Source: Salminus brasiliensis
Taxonomy: Eukaryota > Chordata > Actinopteri > Characiformes > Bryconidae
DNA length: 64,000 nt
Direction: 5' to 3'
NCBI RefSeq assembly: GCF_030463535.1
Contig: NC_132894.1
Coordinates: forward strand, 32,415,625-32,479,624
The notes below the pieces were generated by a model that ran no database searches, was not told the origin of the DNA, and saw nothing but the letters and a program-made list of their open reading frames with translations. Of this stretch, positions 43,208 through 55,661 are shown piece after piece; the stretch's first letter is position 1, and each line of letters starts with the position of its first letter. Both the position numbers and the translations under genes were made by a program.

Positions 43208-44266
43208 TAATACAGGATTAAAGAGCCAAAGCGTTATTATGAGACGCCGTGCAATTCCTGGTCCTGACTTAGCAACACAGCAAATTGAAAAAGAAACTGT
43301 TTGGCCTTGCAGTGGAAAAGAGGCCACTGAGTGCGTCCCAGTGACATAACAGTGGTGCCCTATGGGCCATAGATGCCAGAGGGAAATGAGGTACAGTGGT
43401 ACAGAGCAACTGACATGCCACTGTGGTGGTTATTCCCACTATTAGGAAGGTGGTGATAATATTCGGATATGATTGTATATATATATAAATTATAAATTCA
43501 TAAATTCAACACACCGACCTCTAAACCATCATGTCCTGGGCTTCAGTTTCCTCTAGGCTACAGGGGCTTTATCCGACCGGCCTGCTCTCAGTACTGAGCT
43601 ACAGTGAGACTGACCCACAGGAACCGAATCCTTGTTGTTTGTTTCTAGTATTAGTTTATAGTATCTTATTTCTGTAAGAGTCCCTATACACTTGATTTGG
43701 CATCTAAATATTGAATGGCGGGGCTGAGGCAAGAAAGAAGGTCATGTTCCTGTAGGTAATCTTAGCTAATGGAAACGCCTCAGACCCAGCGAATCAATAA
43801 AGCTCAGCAGTGCTGCGAACTGCCACGCTCGGCTTCCAGGAAAATAAAGCCTCCTTCGCTTCGTCTGCGGAGTTTCCACGGAAACAAGGTCATCCAGTCC
43901 TGGACGGGGTCCAGGATGCCGTTTAGTTTCCATCACCATACAAACAAATGCAGCAGTGGCCCGACCAGCCAATGGCACGCCTCCGTTTGAGAGTCAGACC
44001 CACTGAATAGTCACATGCCTGCGAGCACTCAAGTTTCGGCTATCTGCCCGATCGTCTTCATGTGCGAGAGGAGAGAGTGGTTTAGTCAGTAATGCTAAGG
44101 TTGCTAACACTCAGTGGAAACCAGAAGCCACAAATAAGCATGAGGAAGATGACATCAGGCCTATTGGAGGCTCCGTGACATACAGTATTCACAGAGGATA
44201 ACGTTCATGCTGGAGTTTTTAGCTCGGATTGCTGCTCAGAACAGAGCTCATTTACATATATCAGTC
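43208..44266. other. unique sequence, nothing recognised
   Basis: Contains GTTTCCACGGAAAC at 43872-43885, a palindrome-like motif in GC-balanced sequence (43770-44000). No exon. Confidence 0.3.
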
Positions 44267-44555
44267 TTAAAGGGGCAGTACCAATCAACTAATTATGCCA
44301 AACTCCTCCCCTTCATTTCTACGCACTATAAAACCGTTCCTCTTCCTTCTCGATCTCGTGACGAAAACTTGCACCCCTGCTCCTCTTGATGATCCAATTA
44401 TACTCCTCTATATAACCTCTACCTGGCAAGGGGGGGTCTGGCTTCGAGTCCCATCAGCTCGAAGCCCCCAGAACTCCCAATTTCTCAAATGTCTAGGAAA
44501 TAATTGCCAGGTAATAATGCTGATTCACTGGACACTTTTAAGTAGATTATTTTTC
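44267..44555 (+). mobile_element. possible TTAAAGGGG-ended MITE, partial
   Basis: TTAAAGGGGCAGTACC at the left matches the T2-type end. A right end is not identifiable, so only the start is supported. Confidence 0.35.

Positions 44556-44557
<2 letters not shown>

Positions 44558-44600
<43 letters not shown>
44558..44600. repeat. (TTA)n microsatellite
   Basis: Fourteen TTA/ATT units. Confidence 0.95.
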
Positions 44601-44929
44601 CATCATTATTTTGTGATTTAGCGATTTTCTTCTCCTTCTTCTTTGAGAATGGTGTGCTTATAAACACCTTTTCATTAAAACAGTTTCCATAGGAATGATT
44701 GGTGGAACTCTATAGGCAAGAGTACACTAGCAACACCAAAGCAATCACCCTAGCAACAACCTGAGTCACCATAGCAATGACCTATCAGCGCCATACCATA
44801 CCAACCACCATGACAGCTGTCTAACACAAAGCCCAATGCCTCTTTTCTTTTCCAATAAGAATCCAATATTGAAATCTTGAATATTTACCAGCACTGAGCC
44901 AAAAAACTACTAATCTTTAGTTTAAACAC

Positions 44930-45281
44930 TTAAAGCAACATCATGTAAAAATCATGCTGCTGGACACGCTTACACTGACTGTATTAAGGAGAACGGCGTC
45001 TCTGTCATTCCTACTCTGGGCCGGAACGCTCCTACTGCACTATGGAACTTTGGTGGAGCTGCAGGAGAACCTGTCTAACCCGAGTCATATTTGTGTAAAA
45101 TCCTATAATATCACTCGAACGCCTCAGTCCGCGTGCTTCACAAATGTATGTGTACAGCCGTCCATGAGGGGGCGCTCAAAACTACTCCACAGTAGTGGAG
45201 TAAAAGTGAATGACACCCCCCAACCATAGGGGGAGCCCAGGAGCAAAAACAAATACCAATTCTGGCATAAAACTGCTTTAA
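44930..45281. mobile_element. TTAA-flanked MITE (TTAAAGCA termini)
   Basis: Begins TTAAAGCAACATCATG and ends CATAAAACTGCTTTAA: an 8-base perfect inverted end that continues imperfectly. It is 352 bp long, with the TTAA target site at both edges. The 91-codon frame inside is not a known protein. Confidence 0.7.
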
Positions 45282-45299
45282 GATGAGCCTCTAAAAGTA

Positions 45300-45620
45300 G
45301 CCCAGTTATCATGTCCATGTGAGGCCTGTATGGGTAGCCCAACTGGGAACCAGAGCGATTTGTCCTCGGGTTCCATGTAGGCCCTACATATGGATGCCCA
45401 CCAGGGTCAGTGGTGGGACCAGGTGGGGTTAAACTTCTGTATTCTGTGTTTGGGGACCTATGTGTGATTAAGGTGCACTGTAACGATGAGGCCCATTTGG
45501 GAAGCCCAACTGAGTCACAGTAACAACACATGTACAAACCCACTGAGAGCCCATGCACACCTGGAACACACCTGGAACCCATCTGGAACCCACCTAGCAC
45601 ACGTTGGCTGGGGGGCTACT
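45300..45620. repeat. decayed tandem repeat (GGSAASCCCAAC / CACCTGGAAC)
   Basis: GGGTAGCCCAACTGGGAAC, GGGAAGCCCAACTGAG, and a series of CACCTGGAACC units at 45558-45595. A weak minisatellite, with an antisense 158-codon frame that looks incidental. Confidence 0.5.
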
Positions 45621-45770
45621 GAAACACTCTTTAACGCTTCAGGAAGACACAGACAGCTGAGAACATCACGACACACTGTGTTGCAGAGTGTGAATAGATA
45701 CTGTGATATCTGTCCGATACCCATTCCAGGAAACTGTAGGATATCGGCCCCCTATAAAACAAATCCTTGT

Positions 45771-45771
<1 letters not shown>

Positions 45772-45804
<33 letters not shown>
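45772..45804. repeat. (CA)n microsatellite
   Basis: About 16 CA units. Confidence 0.95.
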
Positions 45805-45807
<3 letters not shown>

Positions 45808-47342
45808 CACACACTCATGCACATTCCTGAGAACGAACTCTGATTACCTCACACTGTTTAATTAGATCCACCCTTTTGCTAACTAAAGCAACACACATCA
45901 ATCAACAGCCTGTTATCAGCAAATGCATCACAAGCCCCCCTTCCTGACCTCATGACCCTGTGACCCCGTCACCCTTTACTCGTTAGGGGGTGTGGACATA
46001 GCAGGCGGTACCTGGAGCCTGGCTAATCTGCTTTAGCTCTCGCAGAAGTCTTGGTCCAGTCTAAGCCTATTGATCTTAAGTCTAATCAATTTCTCCGTCA
46101 ATCACGCTTTCGCCACCCCCCCACCTACCACCACCACCACCACTCCCTCTCGTCCACAGGCCTGTTTGTGCTCTGAAATTCAGCTTGGGCTCTGAACACG
46201 TGGTTTGCGTCTCTTTTTTTCCTGCCATTGTTTTAGGAGTCCAGCTAGGGAATGCGGCCTAGATTCTTGCCCCCTCGACAACCTTCAGGACTGTATGTGT
46301 CGGTTACCGCATACTTTTAGGATTTAGCAACGTTATTTCTGCAAGACCTCAAGAGCTCCATAAAGGCCCCAGTGGTTCCGTACCTGCTTTGTGTTAAGGC
46401 TTGCATGTGAAACTTCCACAGATAACGTTTTTCCCTGGACGGAGGCCTTCCCAGAGCCTTGGCCAGCTTCCACGGACAGCGAGATGAGCCCAAGCCGATA
46501 AGACGCGACGGGCTATCCGATACGTTGTGAACGGAAGAAGGGCCCTGCTCCCTTTGTGCTGATGGAGAGCACTCTGGGAAGGAGGTGAAGATGGGGAAGA
46601 AGGGGAAGAAGAGGGGGGAAGGACGCCAGACTTTTTGGAGGACAAGGGGTCCGGGATGCAAGCCAGGAGAGTCTGAGAAGAAACATTTGTTTCTCATTTG
46701 GTCTGCAAGCTTGAATGAGCCGAGCGGATACTCACATTTCTCTAGTTACAGGATCTGTCCCCTTTTGTTATGTTCCAAATGATGAAGAGCTGGAGGCCGC
46801 ACAGCAGTCAAACCCCGAACCCGAGAGCTCTGGGCCCCAAAACTGAAGCATTGTTGGCGAACGGTTATTTTGGCCTGGGCCGCGTGTTGACTCTGGGAGA
46901 TAGCGGGGGGCTCTGCAGCCGCCTCAAACGCATCCAATATTTAGCGCCGCTTTCTACGGCAAGCGCATTCTCTTTGATGTGCGTAAGAGCATAGCAAAGC
47001 AACTCTCCTTCAATGCAATGTAAACAATTTTAAAAGAAATTATATGAAGAAAAAAAAAGAAGCGCCAGGCCTCTGCTTTCGCTCCGGAACGGAGACATGC
47101 CCCGCAGCTAAACTCTAATTACTTGATGGATGGTTCAAAGAAAAGCTACGCCGGTTTACACTCGGCGAGAAGGCTGCAGATCCACTGAGTCAAAGCCATC
47201 AAAAGTCTGTCTCCAGGAAACAGCCTTGTGCTCAAACAGGAGTAAGATATAACGCAATCCCCACATGTGCAGCCCAGATGTAGGCTGTGAAATAAAGGAG
47301 TGTTGACTTAGTTTGAGATGCTGTTGACGCTGGATGAGACGG
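45805..47342. other. unique GC-balanced sequence, no gene recognised
   Basis: Repeat-poor. Frames of 60-126 codons occur on both strands without domains or splice structure. Candidate conserved non-coding DNA, untested. Confidence 0.3.
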
Positions 47343-47373
<31 letters not shown>

Positions 47374-47390
47374 TGTGTGTGTGTGTGTGT
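47343..47390. repeat. (GT)n microsatellite
   Basis: About 24 GT units with one AT. Confidence 0.95.
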
Positions 47391-47610
47391 ATGAGTATGC
47401 GATGAGAGACTTTGCCCCCAGTGTTCAGTCTTTAGTGACTGGGGCACATCTGGTTTTGGGTCAGAAGGGTCAGAAGACCCCAGCCGCCCACACTGGACCC
47501 TTTATAACTGTTGCCATGACAACGTGCAGTTAGCACCTGTGAGACCCCCAGTCTACAGACACAGAACAAGACGTCCCCTTCAAGCCTTAAAATATATTTC
47601 TCCTCTCCCT

Positions 47611-48860
47611 ACATAGTGCACTACCTAGGGCACAAAAATAGAGCACTACCGACTGCTTCTACATCTACATATGTGCACTACATAAGGCCATGAAGTTAAC
47701 TGGCTTTGCAACCAAATAGTGCCCTAAAAAGGGCATAGAGTTAAAGGCTTTTGCATCTAAATAGTGCACTACACAGGACGGGAAGTCTATAGTATAGGGC
47801 ATGACGCCTATATAGCGCACCACATAGGGCATGAAGTGAACTGCTTCCACACCTATATAGTGCACTAAATAGGGCATAAAGTCAATCAATGGCTTCTATA
47901 TCTAAATAGTGCACGACATAAGGCATGAAAAAATGTCTGCTACACCCAAGTAGTGTACTATATAGGACAAAATGGTACTGTCTAGAGTAGGGCAGTACCA
48001 AATAGTACCCAACATAGGTCGTATAGTTAACAGCTTTTACACCTAAATAGTACACTGCATAGGACATGAAGTTAATGGCAACTACCCCTAAATAGTGCCC
48101 TACATAGGGTATATAGTCTTAATAGTGCACAACAAATATATCCAAAAATATTGGATTTTCAACACCCAAATAGTGCACTATATAGGGCATGCATTTACTG
48201 TCTTCTACACCTAAATAGTGCCCTACATAGATTATACAGTCTTAAAAGTGCACGGCATGAGAGCATGAAATATTGGCTTCTACACCCAATATTGGCTTCA
48301 ATGGTGCACTATATAGGGTATACAGTTAATTGCTTCTACACCCAAATAGTGCACTAGATTTGGCATGGAGTACTGACTTCTACACTGAAATAGTTCACTA
48401 CATAGGGCATATAATTAACATAAATAGAGCACTATATAGGGCAAAAAGGTACTGTCTTCTACATTTAAATAGTGCACTAGATAGGGCAGTACCAAATAGT
48501 ACCCATTAGGGCATACAGTCTTAATACTGCACAACATAGAGCATGAAATATTGACTATAATGGGCATACAGTTAATTGCTTCTACGCCCAAATAGATCAC
48601 TAGATAGGGCATGGAGTACTAACTTCTGCACCTAAATAGTTCACTATGTAGGACATATAATCAACAACTTCTACACCTAAATAGAGCACTAGATAAGGCA
48701 TACAATACTGTGTTCTTCACCCACATAGTACCCTAGGGTATATAATTAACAAATACTACAGCTAAACAGTGCACAACATATGGCATGAAATACTGGCTTC
48801 TACACCCACGTAGTGCCCTACATAGGGAATACAGTCTAAATTGTGCTCTACCTTGAACAT
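47611..48860. repeat. degenerate tandem array, about 46-bp unit (ATAGTGCACTAYATAGGGCAT)
   Basis: Around 25 diverged units of the pattern CTTCTACACC-TAAATAGTGCACTAC-ATAGGGCATGAAGTTAA. Where the spacing stays a multiple of three, the minus strand reads as repeats of MPYVVHYLGVEAVN, which produces several 60-75 codon open frames (47665-47889, 47882-48067, 48415-48612). The units vary too much in length for one continuous protein. Confidence 0.85.
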
Positions 48861-49216
48861 GAAATGATGACGCACAAGAACTATTCTACATGAGGGTTTA
48901 AAATGACTACTTCTACATCCAAACAGTGCACTTAGTGCAGGAAGAAATCCTGGTTTCCTTTTAAATCAGCAGGATAAGCAGCCATTTGGGATTCGGCCTT
49001 CTTTATTTCCTCCTTTCCTTCAATCCCTTTTTATCCCTCTCCCAGCTCCCTCCGTCTCACCCCTCTGCTATTTTGTCCTCCGTGTGTCGATTCATTATTT
49101 ATACCTGTTCTATTGTTCTCCCCTATTTTGTCTATTCTCCCCCCTACTATGAAATTATCCTGCTCTGTTGCTGCTGCTGTAATCGCATGAAAGACTGCAG
49201 AACAACCCCTGAGGAG
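48861..49216. other. no recognised feature
   Basis: Pyrimidine-rich stretches at 49000-49150. No gene. Confidence 0.35.
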
Positions 49217-49235
49217 AAGAGAGAGAGAGAGCGAG

Positions 49236-49266
<31 letters not shown>
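49217..49266. repeat. (GA)n microsatellite
   Basis: About 24 GA units with GC interruptions. Confidence 0.9.
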
Positions 49267-49269
<3 letters not shown>

Positions 49270-50479
49270 AACAGCATCCGTTACGCAACACGTCTTCCCT
49301 GCTCTGTTTTTCGTCTGCTGGAAAAAAAGAAGGTGCAATTACTGCCAGAGCCCCTGAGGCCGTGGAGGCTGTCGACCAATCGGTGCGCAGGACCACCACC
49401 ATGACAACGGGTTACTAAGCAGAATCTTCTCATAGGAGGAATACCATGGTACCCGCATTACCGCCCAAAGGATGAGTGGCAGAGATAAACAAACCCTGCC
49501 ACCACCAGCACCAGCACCAGCACCAGCACCCCCCCCTCCCACCCCCACCCCTCTGCTCTCTCTATTTATCTTCACCTCCAGAGAGAGGACTGTGCTCTCA
49601 GAGCATCTCGTTTTCTGTATTTACATCTCCTTTATTTGCGCCTCGCTCTGTTCCTGGCTATTTCCAGGCTGAGTCACGAACAAATCCGTCTGATTGTTCT
49701 CAAAATAACACGGCTAACTCAGCCCCCCGGCTGCCTTCCAGACTGTTTTCCCAATTATATTTCCCCTGGCCTCTCGCCCTGCTGAAATGTAGACCACCCA
49801 CGAGGCACTAAAGCCCATTTAAAGGCCCCGATATTCGCTGGGGTCCCAGGTAGGGACCTGTCAGATGGGCTTTGGTGATTAGGAAACACTGGGGCTCCTG
49901 TCTGGCCCAAGCGAGAAGTGATCTTGAGCGGAGGCGACGTTTCCTACAGAGACCCAATAAACCCTGACACGAAAGCTGAGCAATGTGCATATGTGTGTGT
50001 GTGTGTACATGTGAGGTGGGTGGGTGTGAGAGAGTGCAAAGAGCTGGGCCATTAGGGCTGCTGTGCCTCACTACAATAACAGGTTTATAAATAGAGTGAT
50101 TTATCATCATACAGAGAGGGAAGGAGGCTGATGTTCATGACAGCAGTGGAGACAGCAGTGGTACTGTTTGGGCTCCCCCCAGTTTAGCCAGATTACTCAG
50201 CAGGGTGAGCCAGCCCTGGGCTAACGAACGCCGTACACAAACTCGACAGCTAGCGTCTGCCCCAGCGTCTTACCTTCCTGAGCCGCGGTGACATGATGGA
50301 TGGATTGTGTGGGGTACTTTGACAGCTTCAGCGCCAGAAATGAGGCTTTGGCAAGAGAAAAAGCTTCAGGAATGTGGGCAGTATGTAGACACTGAGTGTC
50401 ATAACCTCATGAAATCTGACATCCAAGCTAATAAATAAAAAATACTCAGCAGAAAATTGTAAAAGGATGGGGCCTGTGG
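49267..50479. other. unique sequence with short (CAGCAC)n run
   Basis: CAGCAC repeats at 49505-49530. Otherwise GC-balanced and repeat-poor. No confident exon; one donor-like junction on the minus strand near 50272 is discussed separately. Confidence 0.3.
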
Positions 50480-50489
50480 GATGTGTGGC

Positions 50490-50940
50490 TGGTGGCTGGT
50501 GGCTGGTTAGGGTAGTGGATAACAATGCTGCCTTCCCCATGGTAGACTAGGGTTTGATTTCTTAGCTTTTTTCTAAACTTCTATTTACGATAGGCAACGT
50601 TTTTATCCAAAACCTCTGGCCAAAGGAACATCAGTTCGAATCCCGGGTCATGCTACTTCACCATCAGCAGCCAGAGCCTGAGAGAGCACAGTTGCCAATG
50701 CTCTCTCTGAGTGGGTAAATGGCTCTCTCTCTCCCCCCAAATCACTCCCAATATGATGCTGGCCGGCACAGGCGTCTGTTAGCTGATGTATCAGAGCTGA
50801 AGATCCGGCGCTGTCCTCAGAGCGCACTGGCTGCCTAGAGATGCTGAACTGGTGGCAGTTGGAAAAGAGGCGGTGGCTGGCTTTACATGTATTGGAGGAG
50901 GCATTGCAATTGATAGGGCGAGACCGAGTTAGTGGGTGTG
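50490..50940 (+). mobile_element. two SINE heads: 43-kb type remnant, then family S copy
   Basis: 50505-50565 has TAGTGGATAACAATGCTGCC and TAGACTAGGGTTTGATTTC, like the head of the SINE at 42990. 50630-50940 has the B box GTTCGAATCCC and the family S core CACCATCAGCAGCCAGAG, GGCACAGGCGTCTGTTAGC and AAGAGGCGGTGGCTGGC. Confidence 0.7.
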
Positions 50941-50947
50941 GCTAGTG

Positions 50948-51268
50948 TGACAACTAGCCTAGAGGGGCTAGAGGGGTATAAAGCCTTCTAGCATTGAGCT
51001 GTGGAGCAGTGGAAAAACTGTTCTCTGGAATGATGGATGGTGGAGCTCCCTCCAATATGTTTGGGATGAGTTGGGGATGATGAGGTGGGATTCTGATCAT
51101 CCAACATCCTGACCTCACTAATGATCCTCCAAAATCTAGTACAAAACGTTCTTCCCTGAACAATAGAGACAGTTACTCCAACAAAAGCAGGATAAACTCT
51201 TATTGTATACTCTTGATTTAGGAAGAAACAATGAATGAGGAGGCGTCTAAATACTTTAGTCAATTTTT
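50948..51268 (+). mobile_element. family M MITE, copy G (5' part missing)
   Basis: GAGGGGTATAAAGCC, CTGGAATGATGGATGGTGG, TGGGGATGATGAGGTGG, CTCCAACAAAAGCAGG, and the decayed end GGCGTCTAAATACTTTAGTC. Confidence 0.8.
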
Positions 51269-51558
51269 TCTTTTCTTTAATTAGCCAAAATTTCCGTATC
51301 TAAATGCACAGACTCTGAAGGCAGCATAATTCCAGATCCACTCCAGATCCACTTCAGGTCCAACCAGCCAGTCAGTCCCTCCTTTCTTCAGCTTGTCTTC
51401 AATGAGTCTAACTGGAGCGAGAAACTATGAGAGACGCTTATCAGCGTATAAATACACACACTCGCTTTCTCTGATCTAAGCACATTCAGCCACATGCAGG
51501 CTTTTAGCATTCCTGGATTCTGGTCTGCACTGGCTGGTGTTATTGTATACAGTGTGTA

Positions 51559-51559
<1 letters not shown>

Positions 51560-51592
<33 letters not shown>
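51560..51592. repeat. (GT)n microsatellite
   Basis: Sixteen GT units. Confidence 0.95.
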
Positions 51593-51594
<2 letters not shown>

Positions 51595-52390
51595 CATTGC
51601 ATTCCTCAATGTAATCGTAATAATAACTGCTGGTAAAGCGTTCCGCATGACCTCCAGCGGCCTCTCGCCAAGCCAGCATGCTGCAATTATCCGGGGTGGA
51701 GGCTCTGCGCTCCGGCTTCTTCTTTTTCCGGAAATCTCGGAATATCTCAGCCACTTGAGCGTCCTTTAACTAAACATAGGAAAAACAACAACTGAGCAGT
51801 GGTGGAAATAAAAGAAGGCGAGGGCAGGGGGGGGGAACATAAAAAAAACAAAAAACATAGGCCCGAAATGTGTGCCATGTGGTTCTGAAGAGCTCGGCCT
51901 GTCTTTCCAGATTACTCCACCATACAGGGCATCTTTAACACTGCCCACAAGCATATGGAAAAGATCCTCTCACACACAGTATCAAAGAATAGCTGCGCTA
52001 TTTAAACAGTTCAAGCCCTGGGCAACAACTCCTACGCTGCCTCGTAAAAGAACAGTCCGTTCTGGAAAGGTGGTCGAAATTAACATTTTGGTGGGCATGT
52101 GATATACGTGGTGGAGGGGGGGTGGGGGGTGGGGACAGATGGTGCGCATTTCTTGTGAATGGACACATGTGCACGTAGCACTTTGATCACTTCTACACCG
52201 CATGCTTCTCATAGCGCTGGTTCGAGGGTCCAAGAGTCCAAGAGTCCGAGGGTCCGAGGGTCCGGTGTCCTCCGCTTTATCTTCCTACCTAGGCCAGGCC
52301 TGCAGGGGCGTGTCCCATGCCGAGCGCTCTGATTGGTCAGAACCCCTCCGGAACGGAGCCGGGGTTGCCGGGAGCAGTGGCGTTGCCATG

Positions 52391-52394
<4 letters not shown>
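51593..52394. other. no recognised gene; short 9-bp repeat
   Basis: Five units of a GAGGGTCC/GAGTCC 9-mer at 52222-52263. An X-box-like GTTGCCATGGCGAC is at 52382-52395. Confidence 0.35.

Positions 52395-52424
<30 letters not shown>
52395..52424. repeat. (GA)n microsatellite
   Basis: About 14 GA units. Confidence 0.9.
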
Positions 52425-52428
<4 letters not shown>

Positions 52429-53262
52429 ACAGAGTGGCTCTTTGAGTCTCTGGCTGAGGGAGTTTACACTTCCTGACCGCCATTAGGCTGCAGAGAGGAG
52501 CTTTTGGAAAATTACTGGTTCGCATCTGCATAAACACAGCAGGAGACGAGTCCAGCTGGATGGCCACAGCAGAGGACAGCAGCTCATCTGTATCAGGCTG
52601 TGGGATGTGCGCACACACACACACACATACACACACCAGAAAATAACATTGTACCTTGCAGTTTTTGCCGTTTCTCACTTTTTGACATGATGTGAATTTG
52701 CCAGCTGTTCTGTGTCACTGTGTCAGAATTTCATGACGAATGGACCAATAGAAAGACTCCACAATGACTTGGAAAGTTGCCATTTTAGAGATACAAGGTT
52801 TTTGCGTGACAACAAAGATATGCAGGCTTCGTCCTTGTAAGATTTTTGTAAGCTAATAAACAATAACGATGTATCAGCAGGTTTTCCTCCTCTTTTCTAG
52901 GGGGGGCATTTATTCAGGGGGGCAGTGTATATCTCGGCCCTCTGTACAGGTTTCAGCAGCTACTGAATGCAGGGGCCTACTGGAAACTGGGCTTCTCAGC
53001 ATAAGTCAAATGTAAGAAAGAATAATGACAGTAATAATAATGGACAATAAACAGTTAAATAAATAAATCTAGTGTACTTTATTACAAACTTTCAAGCAAG
53101 TTAATTTATAATTATTCAGTTTTTCAGAAAAAATATCAAATATGATATAAAATATCATATGGAATCCTTTAACTGTATAACTTTCCCAACTGTAAGGAAC
53201 TTAACTAAAAATATTTCAAAATAAAAATTGTATATGTTGATTAAAATCTATATTTTGTAAAG
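52425..53262. other. no recognised feature
   Basis: AT-rich after 52990, with a short CA run at 52609-52634. No gene. Confidence 0.35.
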
Positions 53263-53640
53263 TATTTACAGTTTGATGCAAAAGTTTGGCCACCCCTTGC
53301 AAAAAGACATGTATTGTTGATTTCCTAATTAGAATTAAGTGCATATGCTTATATATGTGGCACATATTTACGGAGGCACACTTCCATTAAGCATAATTAC
53401 TGTTTAGTAGAATAATTAATTTTTGGATGCAATAAATAAATAAATAAATAAATAGGGCTTGAGCAAAAGTAATGGCCCATTAAATTAAGTGAGGCAGTCG
53501 GATTCCTTTACAGTGTTTTGATTGGTTCTTGGTATTTGTCAGATTAACCTGTTGGTCCATTCAGAACAAAATATTAGACTATATAAAGGCAGCCAGTTAT
53601 TTTCAAATTGTCTTAAAAAAAATTAACAAATTTAAAACAT
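53263..53640 (+). mobile_element. Tc1/mariner-type element fragment (GCAAAAGTTTGGCCACCCC)
   Basis: The left motif TGATGCAAAAGTTTGGCCAC resembles the terminus GCAAAAGTTTGGGCACCCC of a fish Tc1-like MITE family. Downstream is AT-rich with AATA repeats at 53435-53453. The right terminus is not found. Confidence 0.45.
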
Positions 53641-53969
53641 GGAGTTACAAAGTTTTCATGACGGCTGCCGTTTGTAATTCTGCTAATTTTACGAAGCTTC
53701 TGTCTGGCTGATTAATGGATGCTTTACTTGCCGCTTACTGTACGTCCTGCTAATGAGCCCCTTCATTTTCGCTCAAACTCAATCAGATCCGCTCTCAGCA
53801 CATAAAACTGGATTCCTCTCTCCAATTTGAGCGTCTCGGAAGTCATTGAGGGGGGGATAAGTGCGGCCTGTTTACACGCTAAGCGCGCGAGTGTATGGGA
53901 AACTGCTGCTTGATGCCTTCAGGAAGGGTGGAACAGGACAAACTTTGGATGGGGGGATGATGGGATGGA

Positions 53970-53977
<8 letters not shown>

Positions 53978-54000
<23 letters not shown>
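53978..54000. repeat. (GT)n microsatellite
   Basis: About 11 GT units, with further imperfect GT to 54024. Confidence 0.9.
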
Positions 54001-54155
54001 ATTGGTGTGTGTGGGTGTGTGTGGTCTGCTGACTGAGGGGAATTCCATGGCCTGGATTAGCCCTTGCTGACTGTGAGCCAACACACAGAGGACACACTGA
54101 GAGACACGTTCTCTACAGGAGATGGAATGTGCATTCATGTGTTTGTGTGTTTGTG

Positions 54156-54164
<9 letters not shown>

Positions 54165-54188
<24 letters not shown>
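54165..54188. repeat. (TG)n microsatellite after a TA run
   Basis: About 12 units, preceded by TATATATATA. Confidence 0.9.
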
Positions 54189-54508
54189 CTGTATTGTTGG
54201 ATACACACACCCATACAAAAAACCCACTAAATCAACAGATGAGAATAGGACACTTTCTGAAGCACAATGGAGGCTGCTGTGTTTTGTGGGTGTTGATGGC
54301 TTTAGTGGGCCTAGTTGGGTTTCACGCCCCTCTGAAGAACATTCGAGTGGACGGTTCTTTAAAGAAAATGTCCTTTTGGAGCATTTCTATTGGTCGATTC
54401 ATTGTGAAATGTGAACACGATGTGAAGAACAGCAGCCAGATTCACATTTGCGAAAAACAAGTAAAAAAAAGACAATGGCAACAATGGAGATACAAGGATT
54501 TATGCACG

Positions 54509-54600
54509 TACAGTATCAGTCAAAAGTTTGGACACACCTGGTTGATCATGTGCTGATCCTCATCTTAAAAACACCTGATCCTAATGCTAGGGTGAGCATA
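54509..54600 (+). mobile_element. Tc1-like transposon terminus
   Basis: ACAGTATCAGTCAAAAGTTTGGACACAC matches the well-known terminal sequence of fish Tc1-like elements (CAGTCAAAAGTTTGGACAC core). Only one end and about 60 bases survive. Confidence 0.7.
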
Positions 54601-54754
54601 TTGTAGTTTTCCTAAAAGAGGTACGACAATGGGTATGATGAGTATCCATCATAGTACCAGTACCTAGGATGTCGTAGCTGGAGATGGGGAGGGTGTAGGG
54701 TGAACTGAAAGGAGCTGATTGGTTGTAAAAGCTTTTAAGGATATTTATGTATAT

Positions 54755-54830
54755 ATATATATATAATACACACTTATTATATTATATTATATATATATAT
54801 AATTAATAATTATATATATATTGTTATGCC
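54755..54830. repeat. AT-rich low-complexity run
   Basis: TA repeats with ATTATATTAT and AATTAATAATTATA. Confidence 0.85.
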
Positions 54831-55524
54831 TACAGTGGCAGTTACCATGCTATCATTTTACATAACGAGTAGGTGGGTGGGACGTGCCCACTAGCCCCCT
54901 CTCCAACCCTCCCCACTTTGCGCTACAGCACACAGTAATATTTAAGGCAGTTTCATGAGCGTTAAAACAACATGTTTCCCCTTTGAGTTGATCAGCCGAG
55001 ACATTTTTGACATCCTGAAGCTCACAAGCAAGAAAAGCTTCTATCCCACCAATCAGAGATGCGAAAACATCTTAGGCTTTAGACTCGCTTGGATATTTTT
55101 TCCGGTATGGCCCGAATCTGTACTTTTCTCCTGTCAGCTACATTAGCCTCATAACTGTGCCGAACTACAGCACTTCAGACCCCAACCTAGCGGAGCGACC
55201 GTGTTTTTGCGCTGAGTGGAAAACTGTGTAAATTTGCCTTTTTTTCCCCTGAACTTCTCCTTTAACTGGCCTCCCCACCGCTGTGACGCCCTCGGTGACC
55301 CCGCTTGCTGCAGAAGGCCAGAACCACATGTTTGCTGCTTTCCTCCAAGCTTTCCCTTTACAAACAGTCGTTACCTCCCTCCCTGCTGGCATGTTTGTGT
55401 AAACAATAAAGTCGGCATTGAGTAACACTCCTGAGCTCCAGGGCTGTGAGTCAAACCCACACACCCCTCTCCCAGGGATCACTGTGACATTCTGTTTAAG
55501 TGCAGCTTGGAGGAGGTGTTTGTA
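54831..55524. other. no recognised gene; possible TTAA-type MITE edge
   Basis: CTTCTCCTTTAA at 55253-55264 resembles a T2-type right end, but no matching left end was found. Confidence 0.3.
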
Positions 55525-55661
55525 TGTGTGTGTGTGTGTGTGTGTGTATGTGTGTGTGTATGTGCTTGGGTGGGGTAGATGTCTTTGTGTATGTTTGGAG
55601 GATTGTGAATGCCTGTGTGTATGTGTGTGTGTGTGTATGTGTGTGTGTGTGTGTGTGTGTG
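55525..55661. repeat. (GT)n-rich tract
   Basis: Two main GT arrays (55525-55561 and 55615-55661) joined by GT-rich sequence. Confidence 0.9.
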
